From positions 179,152 through 243,151 of the forward strand of contig JASCOE010000010.1 in NCBI GenBank assembly GCA_029959285.1: DNA of 64,000 nt, written 5' to 3'. The notes under the pieces are model-generated. The model saw only the letters and a program-made list of their open reading frames with translations. It did not search any database and had not been told where the DNA came from. The position numbers were made by a program, and so were the translations under genes. This document shows, piece by piece, positions 17,185 to 26,316 of the stretch (position 1 is the stretch's first letter; each line of letters begins with the position of its first letter). The stretch is from Flavobacteriaceae bacterium PS02337. GTDB lineage: Bacteria; Bacteroidota; Bacteroidia; Flavobacteriales; Flavobacteriaceae.

Positions 17185-17282
17185 ACATATTATTTTTGAT
17201 TTTCATATTAAATTTGATATTGCCATTGAAATTGATTTTTGCTATTGCTATTGAATTTGAATTTTGTCATTGCCATTAAAAA
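17185..17282. repeat. degenerate ATTGCCATTGAA repeat tract
   Basis: ATTGCCATTGAAATTG, TTGCTATTGCTATTGAA and CATTGCCATTAAA follow one another in the 240 bases before the helicase gene. The units vary and do not form arms, so this is a degenerate direct repeat, not a hairpin. No regulator is suggested. Confidence 0.5.
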
Positions 17283-17311
17283 AGTCGACCTTTGTATTTC
17301 AATATTACTTT

Positions 17312-18721
17312 ATGAATTCTGCACTGTTTTACGGTATTTTACAAAAACGATTTCCTTTTGCTCCAACTCACAAACAGGATATTTTTTTTCAGAAAATTGC
17401 GATTTTTTTAACCGAACCTCAAAATGATACCATTTTCGTTTTGAAAGGGTATGCCGGAACGGGAAAAACAACCGTTATTTCTACGATTGTCAATAATTTA
17501 GGCGACATCAATAAGAAATATGTTTTGCTGGCGCCAACGGGTCGCGCAGCTAAAGTAATTGCCAATTATTCTAATAATCCAGCATTTACGATTCATAAAA
17601 AAATCTATTTTCCAAAGAAATCTTCGGGTGGAGGAGTGGCTTTTACCAAACAAGTCAACAAGCATAAAAATACCATTTTTATTGTCGATGAAGCATCTAT
17701 GATTTCAGATAGTACGTTAGACAGTGATTCGCTTCTAGATGATTTGATTAATTATGTGTATTCTGGAAACAATTGCAAAATGATTCTATTAGGAGACACG
17801 GCGCAGTTGCCTCCAGTAAATTTAGATATTAGTCCAGCACTTGATATTCAGACATTAGGAGTTCATTACGATAAAGAGATTGAACATATCGAATTGGATG
17901 AAGTAATGCGTCAGGAAGAAAATTCAGGAATTCTCTACAACGCGACAGAATTACGTGAATTATTGAAGGAAAGTTTTATTACTGAATTTAAATTCAATGT
18001 AAAAAAATTCAAAGATATTGTCAGATTAACAGATGGTTACGATATTCAAGATGCTATAAATACGGCATATAGCAATTATAGTATTGAAGATACGGCGTTT
18101 ATTGTACGTTCGAATAAACGGGCAAACCAATATAATGAACAGATTCGAACTCGTATTTTATTTAAAGAAAGTGAACTTTCGGCAGGCGATTTCTTAATGG
18201 TTGTAAAAAACAATTATTTCTGGCTAAAAGAAACCGACGAAGCTGGATTTATTGCCAACGGAGATATTATTGAAGTTCTAGAAATGTTTGGTATAAAAGA
18301 ATTATACGGATTTACTTTTGCAAAAGTAAAAATCAGAATGGTCGATTATCCAGAACAAAAACCTTTTGAAACGGTATTGCTTTTGGATACCATTAAAAGT
18401 GAATCTCCCTCTTTAACGTACGAAGAATCAAATCGTTTGTATGAAGAAGTGATGAAAGATTATGAAGACGAACCAACTAAATATAAGAGATTTCAAAAAG
18501 TAAAAGAAAACGAATATTTTAATGGTTTGCAGGTTAAATTCTCGTATGCCATTACGTGTCATAAATCGCAAGGAGGGCAGTGGGACACGGTTTTTATAGA
18601 ACAGCCCTATCTGCCAAACGGAATTGATCGCGATTACATCAGATGGCTTTATACCGCAATGACACGTGCCAAAAATAAGTTATATTTGATAGGATTTAAA
18701 GACGAGAGTTTTGAAGAATAA
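17312..18721 (+). CDS. RecD2-like ATP-dependent DNA helicase (UvrD/REP C-terminal type)
   Basis: A 469-residue SF1 helicase. Walker A is GYAGTGKTTVIST (about residue 48), Walker B IVDEASMI, motif III LLGDTAQLPPV, motif V YAITCHKSQGGQWDTVF and motif VI RWLYTAMTRAKNKLYL. It is much shorter than RecD2 (over 700 residues) because the long N-terminal region is missing. This short form is standard in flavobacteria. The frame is open upstream to 17264, but the ATG at 17312 (MNSALFYGIL) gives the family start. A DNA repair role is inferred. There is no RecB or RecC nearby. Confidence 0.88.
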   Translation: MNSALFYGILQKRFPFAPTHKQDIFFQKIAIFLTEPQNDTIFVLKGYAGTGKTTVISTIVNNLGDINKKYVLLAPTGRAAKVIANYSNNPAFTIHKKIYFPKKSSGGGVAFTKQVNKHKNTIFIVDEASMISDSTLDSDSLLDDLINYVYSGNNCKMILLGDTAQLPPVNLDISPALDIQTLGVHYDKEIEHIELDEVMRQEENSGILYNATELRELLKESFITEFKFNVKKFKDIVRLTDGYDIQDAINTAYSNYSIEDTAFIVRSNKRANQYNEQIRTRILFKESELSAGDFLMVVKNNYFWLKETDEAGFIANGDIIEVLEMFGIKELYGFTFAKVKIRMVDYPEQKPFETVLLLDTIKSESPSLTYEESNRLYEEVMKDYEDEPTKYKRFQKVKENEYFNGLQVKFSYAITCHKSQGGQWDTVFIEQPYLPNGIDRDYIRWLYTAMTRAKNKLYLIGFKDESFEE

Positions 18722-18793
18722 ACACTAATTTCACGAATTAGCACGAATTTTTTTGATCTAGATTAGTGTAAATTTGTGAAATTTGTGTTTGAA
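18722..18793. repeat. intergenic inverted repeat, TTTCACGAATT family (second copy)
   Basis: AACACTAATTTCACGAATTA just after the helicase stop faces TTAGTGTAAATTTGTGAAAT before the dioxygenase gene. It shares the core ACTAATTTCACGAATT with the element at 1081-1169, with more mismatches between its arms. It could also terminate helicase transcription. Confidence 0.75.
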
Positions 18794-18804
18794 ACATTTT
18801 GACA

Positions 18805-19635
18805 ATGACAACACTAAACGATTTACATTCGATTTCGTCTACGTTTTCGAATACAGATAAAATGCCGGTTTTGTTTTTAGGACACGGCAGTCCGATGAAT
18901 GCTATTGAAGAAAATCAGTTTGTGGCTGGTTTTCGTGATTTGGCTAAAACTTTGCCGCAACCTAACGCTATTTTGTGCGTTTCTGCGCATTGGTTTACAA
19001 AAGGAACAAAAGTTACTTCGATGGAAATGCCAAGAACAATTCATGATTTTGGAGGTTTTCCGCAAGCACTTTTTGATGTGCAATATCCAGCGAAAGGAAG
19101 TCCAGAATTAGCGATTGAAACCCAGAAAATTTTAGATCCTGTAATGGTCGAATTAGACGAACATTGGGGTTTAGATCACGGTGCGTGGAGTGTCATAAAA
19201 CATTTATATCCAAATGCAGATGTTCCGGTAATTCAGTTGAGTATTGACTACACAAAATCGGGACAATATCATTTTGAACTGGCTCAGAAATTACAAGCGC
19301 TTCGTTATAAAGGCGTTTTAATTATCGGAAGCGGAAATATTGTTCATAATCTTAGAATGGTTGATTTTAGAAATTTTGATAAAGACAATTACGGTTACGA
19401 TTGGGCAATAGAAGCTCGTCAAACGGTAAATGATTATTTGTTGGATGGAAATTTTCAGCCTTTAATTGACTTTGAAAAATTAAATAAAGCTGTTCAATTG
19501 GCTGTTCCAACTCCGGAACATTATTTACCACTTTTATATACTTTAGGTTTAAAAGATAAAACCGACGAATTGGATTTATTTAATGATAAATTATTGGCGG
19601 GTTCTTTGAGTATGACTTCGGTAAAAATAATGTAG
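18805..19635 (+). CDS. ygiD: 4,5-DOPA dioxygenase extradiol-like protein (YgiD/DODA family)
   Basis: A 276-residue class III extradiol ring-cleavage dioxygenase-like enzyme. The metal-ligand regions typical of the family are LFLGHGSPMNAIEEN, CVSAHWFTKGT, DHGAWSVIKHLYP and GSGNIVHNLRMV. E. coli YgiD cleaves DOPA with a zinc-like site. In bacteria the physiological substrate is usually unknown, so a phenolic ring-opening role is inferred. A TTG occurs two codons upstream at 18799, but the ATG at 18805 is preferred. It lies between a repeat element and kdsB, with no pathway neighbours. Confidence 0.87.
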   Translation: MTTLNDLHSISSTFSNTDKMPVLFLGHGSPMNAIEENQFVAGFRDLAKTLPQPNAILCVSAHWFTKGTKVTSMEMPRTIHDFGGFPQALFDVQYPAKGSPELAIETQKILDPVMVELDEHWGLDHGAWSVIKHLYPNADVPVIQLSIDYTKSGQYHFELAQKLQALRYKGVLIIGSGNIVHNLRMVDFRNFDKDNYGYDWAIEARQTVNDYLLDGNFQPLIDFEKLNKAVQLAVPTPEHYLPLLYTLGLKDKTDELDLFNDKLLAGSLSMTSVKIM

Positions 19636-19663
19636 AAAATTCATAGATAATATAATTAAACTT

Positions 19664-19697
19664 GAGAACGAGATTACTTCGTTCCTCGAAATGACAT
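19664..19697. repeat. half copy of the GTCATTTCGAGGAACGA repeat
   Basis: GAACGAGATTACTTCGTTC and the following CTCGAAATGACA read, on the minus strand, as TGTCATTTCGAGGAACGAAG. This is one arm of the same family as at 20511 and 27464. It directly precedes the kdsB start, so it lies in the leader of that mRNA. Confidence 0.6.
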
Positions 19698-19701
19698 AAA
19701 A

Positions 19702-20436
19702 ATGAAAATAATAGCAGTAATTCCAGCGAGATATGCATCAACACGTTTTCCAGCCAAACTAATGCAGGATTTGGGAGGCAAAACAGTAATTTTAAGAACA
19801 TATGAAGCTGCTGTTTCAACAAATTTATTTGATGATGTTTTTGTAGTAACCGATTCAGATTTGATTTTTGATGAAATAGTTTCCAATGGAGGAAAAGCCA
19901 TAATGAGTATCAAAGAACATGAATCTGGAAGCGACAGAATTGCAGAAGCAATTGCAGATCTTGATGTTGATATTGTGGTAAATGTTCAAGGTGATGAACC
20001 TTTTACAGAAGCAGAACCTTTGGCGCAGGTTTTATCGGTTTTTAAAAACGATCCAGATAAAAAAGTCGATTTGGCTTCATTGATGCGAGAAATTACAAAC
20101 GAAGACGAAATCAACAATCCAAATAATGTAAAAGTGGTGGTTGATCAATCGCAGTTTGCATTGTATTTTTCACGTTCTGTAATTCCGTATCCTAGAGAGA
20201 AAAATGTTGGAGTGCGATATTTTCAACACATCGGAATTTACGCTTTTAGAAAACAAGCTTTATTAGACTTTTACAGCCTTCCAATGAAAACTTTAGAAGC
20301 TTCTGAGAAGTTGGAGCAGCTTCGTTATTTAGAGTTTGGAAAACGCATTAAAATGGTTGAAACCACTCATGTGGGTATCGGTATTGATACGGCGGAAGAT
20401 CTGGAAAGAGCCAGAGCAATGTTGAGAGATATTTAA
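19702..20436 (+). CDS. kdsB: 3-deoxy-manno-octulosonate cytidylyltransferase (CMP-Kdo synthetase)
   Basis: Activates Kdo with CTP to CMP-Kdo for the inner core of lipopolysaccharide, in the cytoplasm. All signatures are present in 244 residues: the nucleotide loop [20 protein letters not shown] at the N-terminus, the metal/nucleotide motif NVQGDEPF near residue 94, [15 protein letters not shown], and the C-terminal [13 protein letters not shown]. The ATG at 19702 starts directly at the family N-terminus. It is isolated from other Kdo genes in this window and followed by repeats and a terminator. Confidence 0.96.
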   Translation: MKIIAVIPARYASTRFPAKLMQDLGGKTVILRTYEAAVSTNLFDDVFVVTDSDLIFDEIVSNGGKAIMSIKEHESGSDRIAEAIADLDVDIVVNVQGDEPFTEAEPLAQVLSVFKNDPDKKVDLASLMREITNEDEINNPNNVKVVVDQSQFALYFSRSVIPYPREKNVGVRYFQHIGIYAFRKQALLDFYSLPMKTLEASEKLEQLRYLEFGKRIKMVETTHVGIGIDTAEDLERARAMLRDI

Positions 20437-20510
20437 TTAATTGTTAATGGTTGATTGTTAATGGTTGATGGTTGATCTTTGTGTTTGATTGTGTCTGATA
20501 CCCACAATCT

Positions 20511-20599
20511 TGTCATCCTGAGGAACGAAGGATCTCCGCGAGTAAATCGACAAAGATTGCGTCAGGAACTTTGTCAAAGTTTTAAACTTTGACAAAGTT
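20511..20599. repeat. composite repeat: GTCATCCTGAGG arm plus 33-bp palindrome
   Basis: TTGTCATCCTGAGGAACGAA begins near 20511 and is followed by GGATCTCCGCGAGTAAATCG. From 20567 to 20599 there is a perfect palindrome, AACTTTGTCAAAGTTT on each side of a single T. Both parts, in the same order, recur at 27464-27632. Confidence 0.8.
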
Positions 20600-20615
20600 G
20601 ATAAAGAATAAAAAC

Positions 20616-20646
20616 AAAAAAAGCTCCAAAATTTTGGAGCTTTTTT
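20616..20646. terminator. bidirectional terminator between kdsB and the E1 gene
   Basis: AAAAAAAGCTCCAAA and TTTGGAGCTTTTTT form a perfect stem with a very short loop, flanked by A-run and T-run. It can terminate both convergent genes. Confidence 0.85.
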
Positions 20647-20666
20647 AATATCTAAAACATTCTAAA

Positions 20667-23081
20667 TTACTGGTATAAAGCAGGATATTTAGAAGGATTA
20701 ACTTCATGCATCATATCGTAGATTTTCTCGTAAATATCTTCTGCAGAAGGTTTAGAGAAATAATCACCGTCAGTTCCGTATGCTGGTCTGTGTGATTTTG
20801 CTGCAAGAGTCTGTGGTTTACTATCTAAATATTTATAAGCATCTTGTTCTTCTAAAATTTGCTGTAAAATAAATGCAGAAGCTCCACCAGGAACATCTTC
20901 GTCAATTACTAAAAGGCGATTTGTTTTAGCAATACTTTTTACAATGTCTTTGCTAATATCAAACGGAAGTAAAGACTGAACATCAATAACTTCACAATCA
21001 ATTCCTTTTTCTGCCAATTCATTAGCTGCTTGCTGAACCAATCTTAAAGTCGATCCGTAAGAAACTAAAGTAATATCTGTACCTTCTCTTAAAGTTTCAA
21101 CAACTCCAATAGGTGTTTTAAATTCACCAAAATTCAAAGGCGTTTTTTCTTTTAAACGGTATCCATTCAAACATTCAATTACTAAAGCAGGCTCATCACA
21201 TTCTAACAAAGTGTTGTAAAAACCAGCAGCTTGTGTCATATCTCTTGGAACCAAAACATGAATTCCACGAATAGCATTGATAATCATTCCCATTGGAGAA
21301 CCAGAATGCCAGATTCCTTCTAAACGGTGTCCGCGAGTTCTAATGATTAGCGGTGCTTTTTGTTTTCCGACTGTTCTATATTGCAAAGTAGCTAAATCGT
21401 CACTCATGATTTGAATAGCATACAATAAATAATCTAAGTATTGAATTTCAGCAATCGGACGTAAACCTCTCAATGCCATTCCGATACCTTGACCGATAAT
21501 AGTGGCTTCACGAATTCCGACATCGGCAACACGAAGTTCACCGTATTTTTCCTGCATACCTTCCAAACCTTGATTTACGTCTCCAATGTTTCCAACATCT
21601 TCACCGAAAATTAAAGTTTCAGGATATTTAGCAAATAATGCATCAAAGTTATCTCGAAGAATCATTCTTCCGTCTAAATCTGGTTTAGCATTTTCAGCAT
21701 ATTTAGGAAGTACTTTTTCTACAGAAAATACATTTTCATTTGACTCTGAATGTAGATTACTGCTAAATTTTACTTGAGTTTCAGCTATAAAATTGGTAAT
21801 CCAGTTGGATAAAAGAACTTTACTATTTGGAACTTCAATAAAACGAAGAATCTTTCTTGCATAGACCAGTAATTCCTTTTTTAGAGGTGCTTTAATTGCT
21901 GCTAATTCAGAAATTAATTTTTTAATTCTGTCTTTATGGTTAACGCTTGCTTCTGCAATTTGTTCTAATAAAGCTAAAAGATTTTTTTGTTCCTCAATAA
22001 TTGGATTGATGAAAGCATTCCAAGCGTCTTTTTTAGCTTCAAGAACTTCTTTTTTCAATTGAAAATCTAGTTCTGCTAATTCTTCTGGAGAAGCAATATT
22101 AATGGCAATCATCCATAAACGCATCTGACGAATACAATCAAAATCTTTTTCCCAAGCCAATCTGTCTGCATTTTTGTAACGTTCGTGAGAACCAGAAGTA
22201 GAGTGACCTTGCGGTTGCGTTAATTCGTTTACGTGAATTAAAACCGGAATATGTTCTGTACGCGCAATTGCTCCAGCTCTTTCATAAGTCGAAACCAATT
22301 CGGCATAATCCCAGCCTTTTACTCTAAAGATTTCGTAACCTTTAGCATCTTCATCGCGTTGATATCCTTTTAAAATTTCAGAAATATTTTCTTTAGTAGT
22401 CTGATGTTTAGCGTGAACAGAAATTCCGTATTCATCATCCCAAACACTCATAACCATTGGCACTTGTAAAACTCCCGCAGCGTTTATCGTTTCAAAAAAT
22501 AAACCTTCAGAAGTACTTGCGTTACCAATTGTTCCCCAAGCCACTTCATTTCCGTCAACAGAAAATTTATCTTTAATCGTAATTCCGTCAACGTTTCTGT
22601 AAATTTTAGAAGCTTGTGCCAATCCTAATAATCTAGGCATTTGACCAGCAGTTGGAGATATATCTGAACTAGAGTTTCTTTGTTTTGTTAAGTCTTTCCA
22701 AGATCCGTCTTCGTTTAAACTGTGCGTTACAAAGTGTCCGCCCATTTGTCTTCCCGCAGACATCGGATCGAAAGCTAAATCGGTGTGACCATATAAACCA
22801 GCGAAAAATTGTCTTGAATCTAATTCGCCAATAGCCATCATAAAAGTTTGATCGCGATAGTATCCAGAACGAAAATCTCCGTTTTTAAAAGCTTTTGCCA
22901 TTGCTAGCTGCGGAACTTCTTTTCCGTCGCCAAAAATTCCAAACTTTGCTTTTCCTGTTAATACTTCTTTTCGACCTAAAAGACTACATTCACGGCTTGT
23001 TACAGCAATTCTATAGTCATTCAATACCTCAGTTTTGAAATCTTCAAATGTCAATGTAGTATTGGTTTTTTCTTTTATCAT
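20667..23081 (-). CDS. fused alpha/beta 2-oxoacid dehydrogenase E1 component
   Basis: An 804-residue thiamine diphosphate enzyme joining E1 alpha (about residues 1-430) and E1 beta (about 460-800), which decarboxylates branched-chain or similar 2-oxoacids for an E2 lipoyl partner. The beta half has IFGEDVGNIGDVNQG, where the first Glu contacts the cofactor, then GMALRGLRPIAEIQY and TRGHRLEGIWHSGSP. In the alpha half the usual GDG of the cofactor motif reads IGNASTSEG, which is also what I recall from flavobacterial relatives. E2 and E3 genes are not nearby. The substrate cannot be told from sequence alone. Confidence 0.88.
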   Translation of the reverse strand: MIKEKTNTTLTFEDFKTEVLNDYRIAVTSRECSLLGRKEVLTGKAKFGIFGDGKEVPQLAMAKAFKNGDFRSGYYRDQTFMMAIGELDSRQFFAGLYGHTDLAFDPMSAGRQMGGHFVTHSLNEDGSWKDLTKQRNSSSDISPTAGQMPRLLGLAQASKIYRNVDGITIKDKFSVDGNEVAWGTIGNASTSEGLFFETINAAGVLQVPMVMSVWDDEYGISVHAKHQTTKENISEILKGYQRDEDAKGYEIFRVKGWDYAELVSTYERAGAIARTEHIPVLIHVNELTQPQGHSTSGSHERYKNADRLAWEKDFDCIRQMRLWMIAINIASPEELAELDFQLKKEVLEAKKDAWNAFINPIIEEQKNLLALLEQIAEASVNHKDRIKKLISELAAIKAPLKKELLVYARKILRFIEVPNSKVLLSNWITNFIAETQVKFSSNLHSESNENVFSVEKVLPKYAENAKPDLDGRMILRDNFDALFAKYPETLIFGEDVGNIGDVNQGLEGMQEKYGELRVADVGIREATIIGQGIGMALRGLRPIAEIQYLDYLLYAIQIMSDDLATLQYRTVGKQKAPLIIRTRGHRLEGIWHSGSPMGMIINAIRGIHVLVPRDMTQAAGFYNTLLECDEPALVIECLNGYRLKEKTPLNFGEFKTPIGVVETLREGTDITLVSYGSTLRLVQQAANELAEKGIDCEVIDVQSLLPFDISKDIVKSIAKTNRLLVIDEDVPGGASAFILQQILEEQDAYKYLDSKPQTLAAKSHRPAYGTDGDYFSKPSAEDIYEKIYDMMHEVNPSKYPALYQ

Positions 23082-23269
23082 AATCTTGAAGGGTCATGTT
23101 TATGTCGCGAAATTACTTAAAAACAATCAATAATCATAATTCTTTGAACTAAATATAATTTAATTATTTGTATTTAAAATAAGAAAACTACGTATTTATT
23201 TTAGGTAATTTTTATGTAAAATTTAATTTTATTGATAATTTCGCAAGTTTTTGTTTAAATTTTATTTGA

Positions 23270-26098
23270 TTAAAACCATTTTCGGGTAAAAAGAGTAACT
23301 AATGTTTTTGGTGAGAAAGTGATTATAAATCGTATTTTTTCATTGTATTTTGTTTGCGTTATTTCCCAACCGTTATTCGAATAAACAGGAAAATAAAGTT
23401 CAAAGTAATCGGGAACTAAGTTTAAACGGACTCCAGTATCATAAGCAAAAAACTCATTTTGATGTTTATTTTTTAAAAAACCAACATCACCATATAATTC
23501 TACCCAATTCCAAACAGCATAACTGGCATTCAAAGTCGTCATCCATTGGTTGGCGTATGCAGGTTCTAATTTTGATTTAAAACCTCCTTCGGCAATTACA
23601 TATTGCTGACTAAAAAAGCCTGTCGTTTCTGATCTTCCGAACAAATTATAATCAAATAAATAATCTGTTGGTCGGTCTAAACCAAAACTAAAATAATCTG
23701 AATTTGTTCTGTTGTACAAGAAACTTCCTGCGTACAATCTTAAACTTAATTTTCTATTATTTTGAAATAATCTTCGATATTCAATTTCTCCCGAAACCTT
23801 TCCAAATCCGCCAGAAAACTGCAAATCGGTCATCAAATTTACATGATTAATCAGCTCTGATTTTGTGTTAGAATATCGGGCATTAAAAATAGAATAATTG
23901 GGTTCAGAATTATCCGTAATAAATTGGCTTGCTTCTCGATTTACTATAACATGACGGAATAAAAACATTTGTCTTCTATTGTCTCTAAAATCTTTTTCGC
24001 GAATTCGAAATTGTACCATCGGATTCAATCTCAAATAAGTGGCGTCTGGAGCGTAATGGTAATAATTTTGACTAAAAGAATAGCGGACATTAAACAATGT
24101 ACTGTTTCTATAATATTGATTGTATGAAAAAGCAGATGAGCCAGAAATAGTTCCAGCATTAATAGAATAAGCCGGATTTATGTCAAATGTAAAAGGTTTG
24201 TCTAAAATGGTTTTATTATGAAAACGAATTCCAGGCGTTAGACCATCATATAAATTATAAGTAATCGTCGGAATATATAAAATTTGATTGTAATTAGGAT
24301 CTTCTAAATCCTTAGAAAAATTAAATTTTATCGGACGATTTAAAGTAATACTTTTTAATGATCTCCAATTGTTTCTCTGGTTATATTCAGGAACTTCATT
24401 ATCATAATTAATTACGATTTTGTCGGCATTATTTCGTGCAAATTCATAAACAGAATCTTTTGTTTTGGGTTCAATCCATTCTTTAAAAACAACTTTATTT
24501 TTTTTAGTTCCGTAAATAGGAATAGGCGCGTAAACTCCAGTTTTGTTTTTAATCGAAAACGTAACGCTGTCTGCAGTTCTAGAAACATTCGTAAATTTAT
24601 AATCAATAATATCTCTCGAATCGATAATTGTTTTAAAGAACCAATCTATGTTTTTGGGACTTTTTTTAGTTAGAATTTTTTCAAAATCATAACGATTGGA
24701 TTGTCCAGATTGGTTTAGATTATAAAATTCTTTTACACTTTCGGGAACAATATCATGATTCAGATAATCATCTAAATAACTTAAACTTAAACCTGCGCGA
24801 TATTTACTCGCAATTTGTTCGTTAAATTTAATCAAAGTATTTTTCGGATCTCCCAACGGCTGATCTAGGTTTTTACGAGCCATAAGCATATAATAATAAC
24901 TGTATTGCTCATTAAAAGTAAGATTCGTGAAATTGTAGCTTTTAAAAAGTTTCATATCCGAAAGTCTTCCCAGCATTTTTTGATCTTTATGATATTCATC
25001 CATGTATTTCATCATGGTGTAAATCTGAATTCCATCATAAACCCAATTGTCTTTTCTAGGATCTAAACGAAGACTATTTTTAAGATAATTGTTTAAGAAG
25101 ATTTTTAAAAATTGAATTTCGAAAATGAAATCATCCGAAAACGGACTAATAAATGAAGGAAGCTGATTGAGTCCGTAAAACGGATTTCGATCATAATCTA
25201 TCTGAGAAATCGTGATTTTTTCGTGCGGATATTTACCAATAAAATTTTCAGCAAAAGTAGCAACACGATCAATAATTATAGCTTTCTGAATCTCATCTAA
25301 TTTTTTGGTTTTTAAATTAGTAACAACCTCGATAGATTCGTTTGCATAACTTCTAAACGTATTTTGTTTTTCTATGTAAAGACCAAAATCTGTTCTATTT
25401 TTTCCAGCAAACGAATACACGCTATAATCGCGATTAGTTGCATCTTTTGAAATAGCATTTAAATCTGTTGTAATTGAATAATTATTCGGAATCTTGATAT
25501 CAACCTGATAATCCATTGTAGCATTGGCAATGTCATCTAAATTGAAATTATTGTAAGCTTTAAATTCATCATTTTCAAAACGAGCGGGACTTATAAACCA
25601 ATTTTTTAAAGCCATTCCGCCATTTTGATCGAAACCAAAACGAGTAAATTTATCGTTAGCAATTTTTGAAATATAAATTAAATGTAAATCGATTTTCTCA
25701 TTTGGAGCAATTTTTCGATTCAATCTAACCACAATATAATCTGGATTTTTATCGGTTCTTTCCCATTCTAAAGCAGCAAAATTGGTGTCTGTTAAAGTTA
25801 GAATTGTAGTATTTCCTCTATCTGCCGCTTTCGCTAAATGGAAACCTCTATAAAATTCGTCAGAAAAACGTTTTGCTAAAGGAGTATTTTTACCAACAAA
25901 AGCATTATTCCAATCATTCAAAACAATCGAATCTAAAGAATCATTCGATGTGTTGTAAAAAGTAATATCCTGTTTTACATTCAGCGTTTTAAGCTCAAGA
26001 TTTACCGCCACTTCCATCTTAGTTTGATGTTGTGCAGCTAATTTTATCGAAAATGATAAAACTAAAAAGAGGCAAATAATTTTAGAAAGTGCTTTCAA
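23270..26098 (-). CDS. M1-peptidase-like protein lacking zinc motif, fused to outer-membrane barrel
   Basis: A 942-residue exported protein. The signal peptide ends at about residue 22 (KLAAQ). Residues 25-550 follow the M1 aminopeptidase layout, but where HExxH is expected the sequence reads FEIQF (about 326-330), the GAMEN region reads GLNQL (about 309-313), and the NEGFA region reads YDGIQ (about 354-358). No zinc ligands remain. Residues from about 600 are Tyr/Asn/Phe-rich strands ending in a C-terminal Phe, as in outer-membrane barrels. The start is TTG at 26098. An in-frame stop lies six codons upstream and no ATG lies between. Confidence 0.8.
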   Translation of the reverse strand: MKALSKIICLFLVLSFSIKLAAQHQTKMEVAVNLELKTLNVKQDITFYNTSNDSLDSIVLNDWNNAFVGKNTPLAKRFSDEFYRGFHLAKAADRGNTTILTLTDTNFAALEWERTDKNPDYIVVRLNRKIAPNEKIDLHLIYISKIANDKFTRFGFDQNGGMALKNWFISPARFENDEFKAYNNFNLDDIANATMDYQVDIKIPNNYSITTDLNAISKDATNRDYSVYSFAGKNRTDFGLYIEKQNTFRSYANESIEVVTNLKTKKLDEIQKAIIIDRVATFAENFIGKYPHEKITISQIDYDRNPFYGLNQLPSFISPFSDDFIFEIQFLKIFLNNYLKNSLRLDPRKDNWVYDGIQIYTMMKYMDEYHKDQKMLGRLSDMKLFKSYNFTNLTFNEQYSYYYMLMARKNLDQPLGDPKNTLIKFNEQIASKYRAGLSLSYLDDYLNHDIVPESVKEFYNLNQSGQSNRYDFEKILTKKSPKNIDWFFKTIIDSRDIIDYKFTNVSRTADSVTFSIKNKTGVYAPIPIYGTKKNKVVFKEWIEPKTKDSVYEFARNNADKIVINYDNEVPEYNQRNNWRSLKSITLNRPIKFNFSKDLEDPNYNQILYIPTITYNLYDGLTPGIRFHNKTILDKPFTFDINPAYSINAGTISGSSAFSYNQYYRNSTLFNVRYSFSQNYYHYAPDATYLRLNPMVQFRIREKDFRDNRRQMFLFRHVIVNREASQFITDNSEPNYSIFNARYSNTKSELINHVNLMTDLQFSGGFGKVSGEIEYRRLFQNNRKLSLRLYAGSFLYNRTNSDYFSFGLDRPTDYLFDYNLFGRSETTGFFSQQYVIAEGGFKSKLEPAYANQWMTTLNASYAVWNWVELYGDVGFLKNKHQNEFFAYDTGVRLNLVPDYFELYFPVYSNNGWEITQTKYNEKIRFIITFSPKTLVTLFTRKWF

Positions 26099-26177
26099 AT
26101 ACTGGCTTAAAAATTATCATATATACTTAATGTACGGACATATTGCAACTTCGGATTTTTGTAAAAATAAGATAAAA

Positions 26178-26201
26178 AAAGCTGTTTAAAAAAACAGCTT
26201 T
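26178..26201 (-). terminator. terminator of the LOG-family gene
   Basis: AAAGCTGTTT and AAACAGCTTT form a 10-base stem. Read on the minus strand a T-run follows. It lies about 115 bases beyond the LOG gene stop, after a repeat element. Confidence 0.6.
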
Positions 26202-26229
26202 CAATTTTTGCGTATTTGCAATATAATTT

Positions 26230-26310
26230 AACCATATAAGTGATATAAGTTCATTTAAAAGGAATGCTTTAAGCGTTGCGCTTAAATACACTTATGTGAG
26301 TTATATGGTT
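26230..26310. repeat. inverted repeat, ACCATATAAGTGATATAAG family
   Basis: AACCATATAAGTGATATAAG near 26230 faces ACTTATGTGAGTTATATGGT ending near 26310. The arms are about 21 bases with some mismatches, and the central part contains TTTAAGCGTTGCGCTTAAA, itself palindromic. The overall layout resembles other intergenic hairpins of this genome. Confidence 0.7.
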
Positions 26311-26316
26311 TGAAAA

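Noticed and set aside
23270-26098. Active M1 aminopeptidase
   Set aside because: HExxH and the GAMEN-type motif are not present at the expected places.
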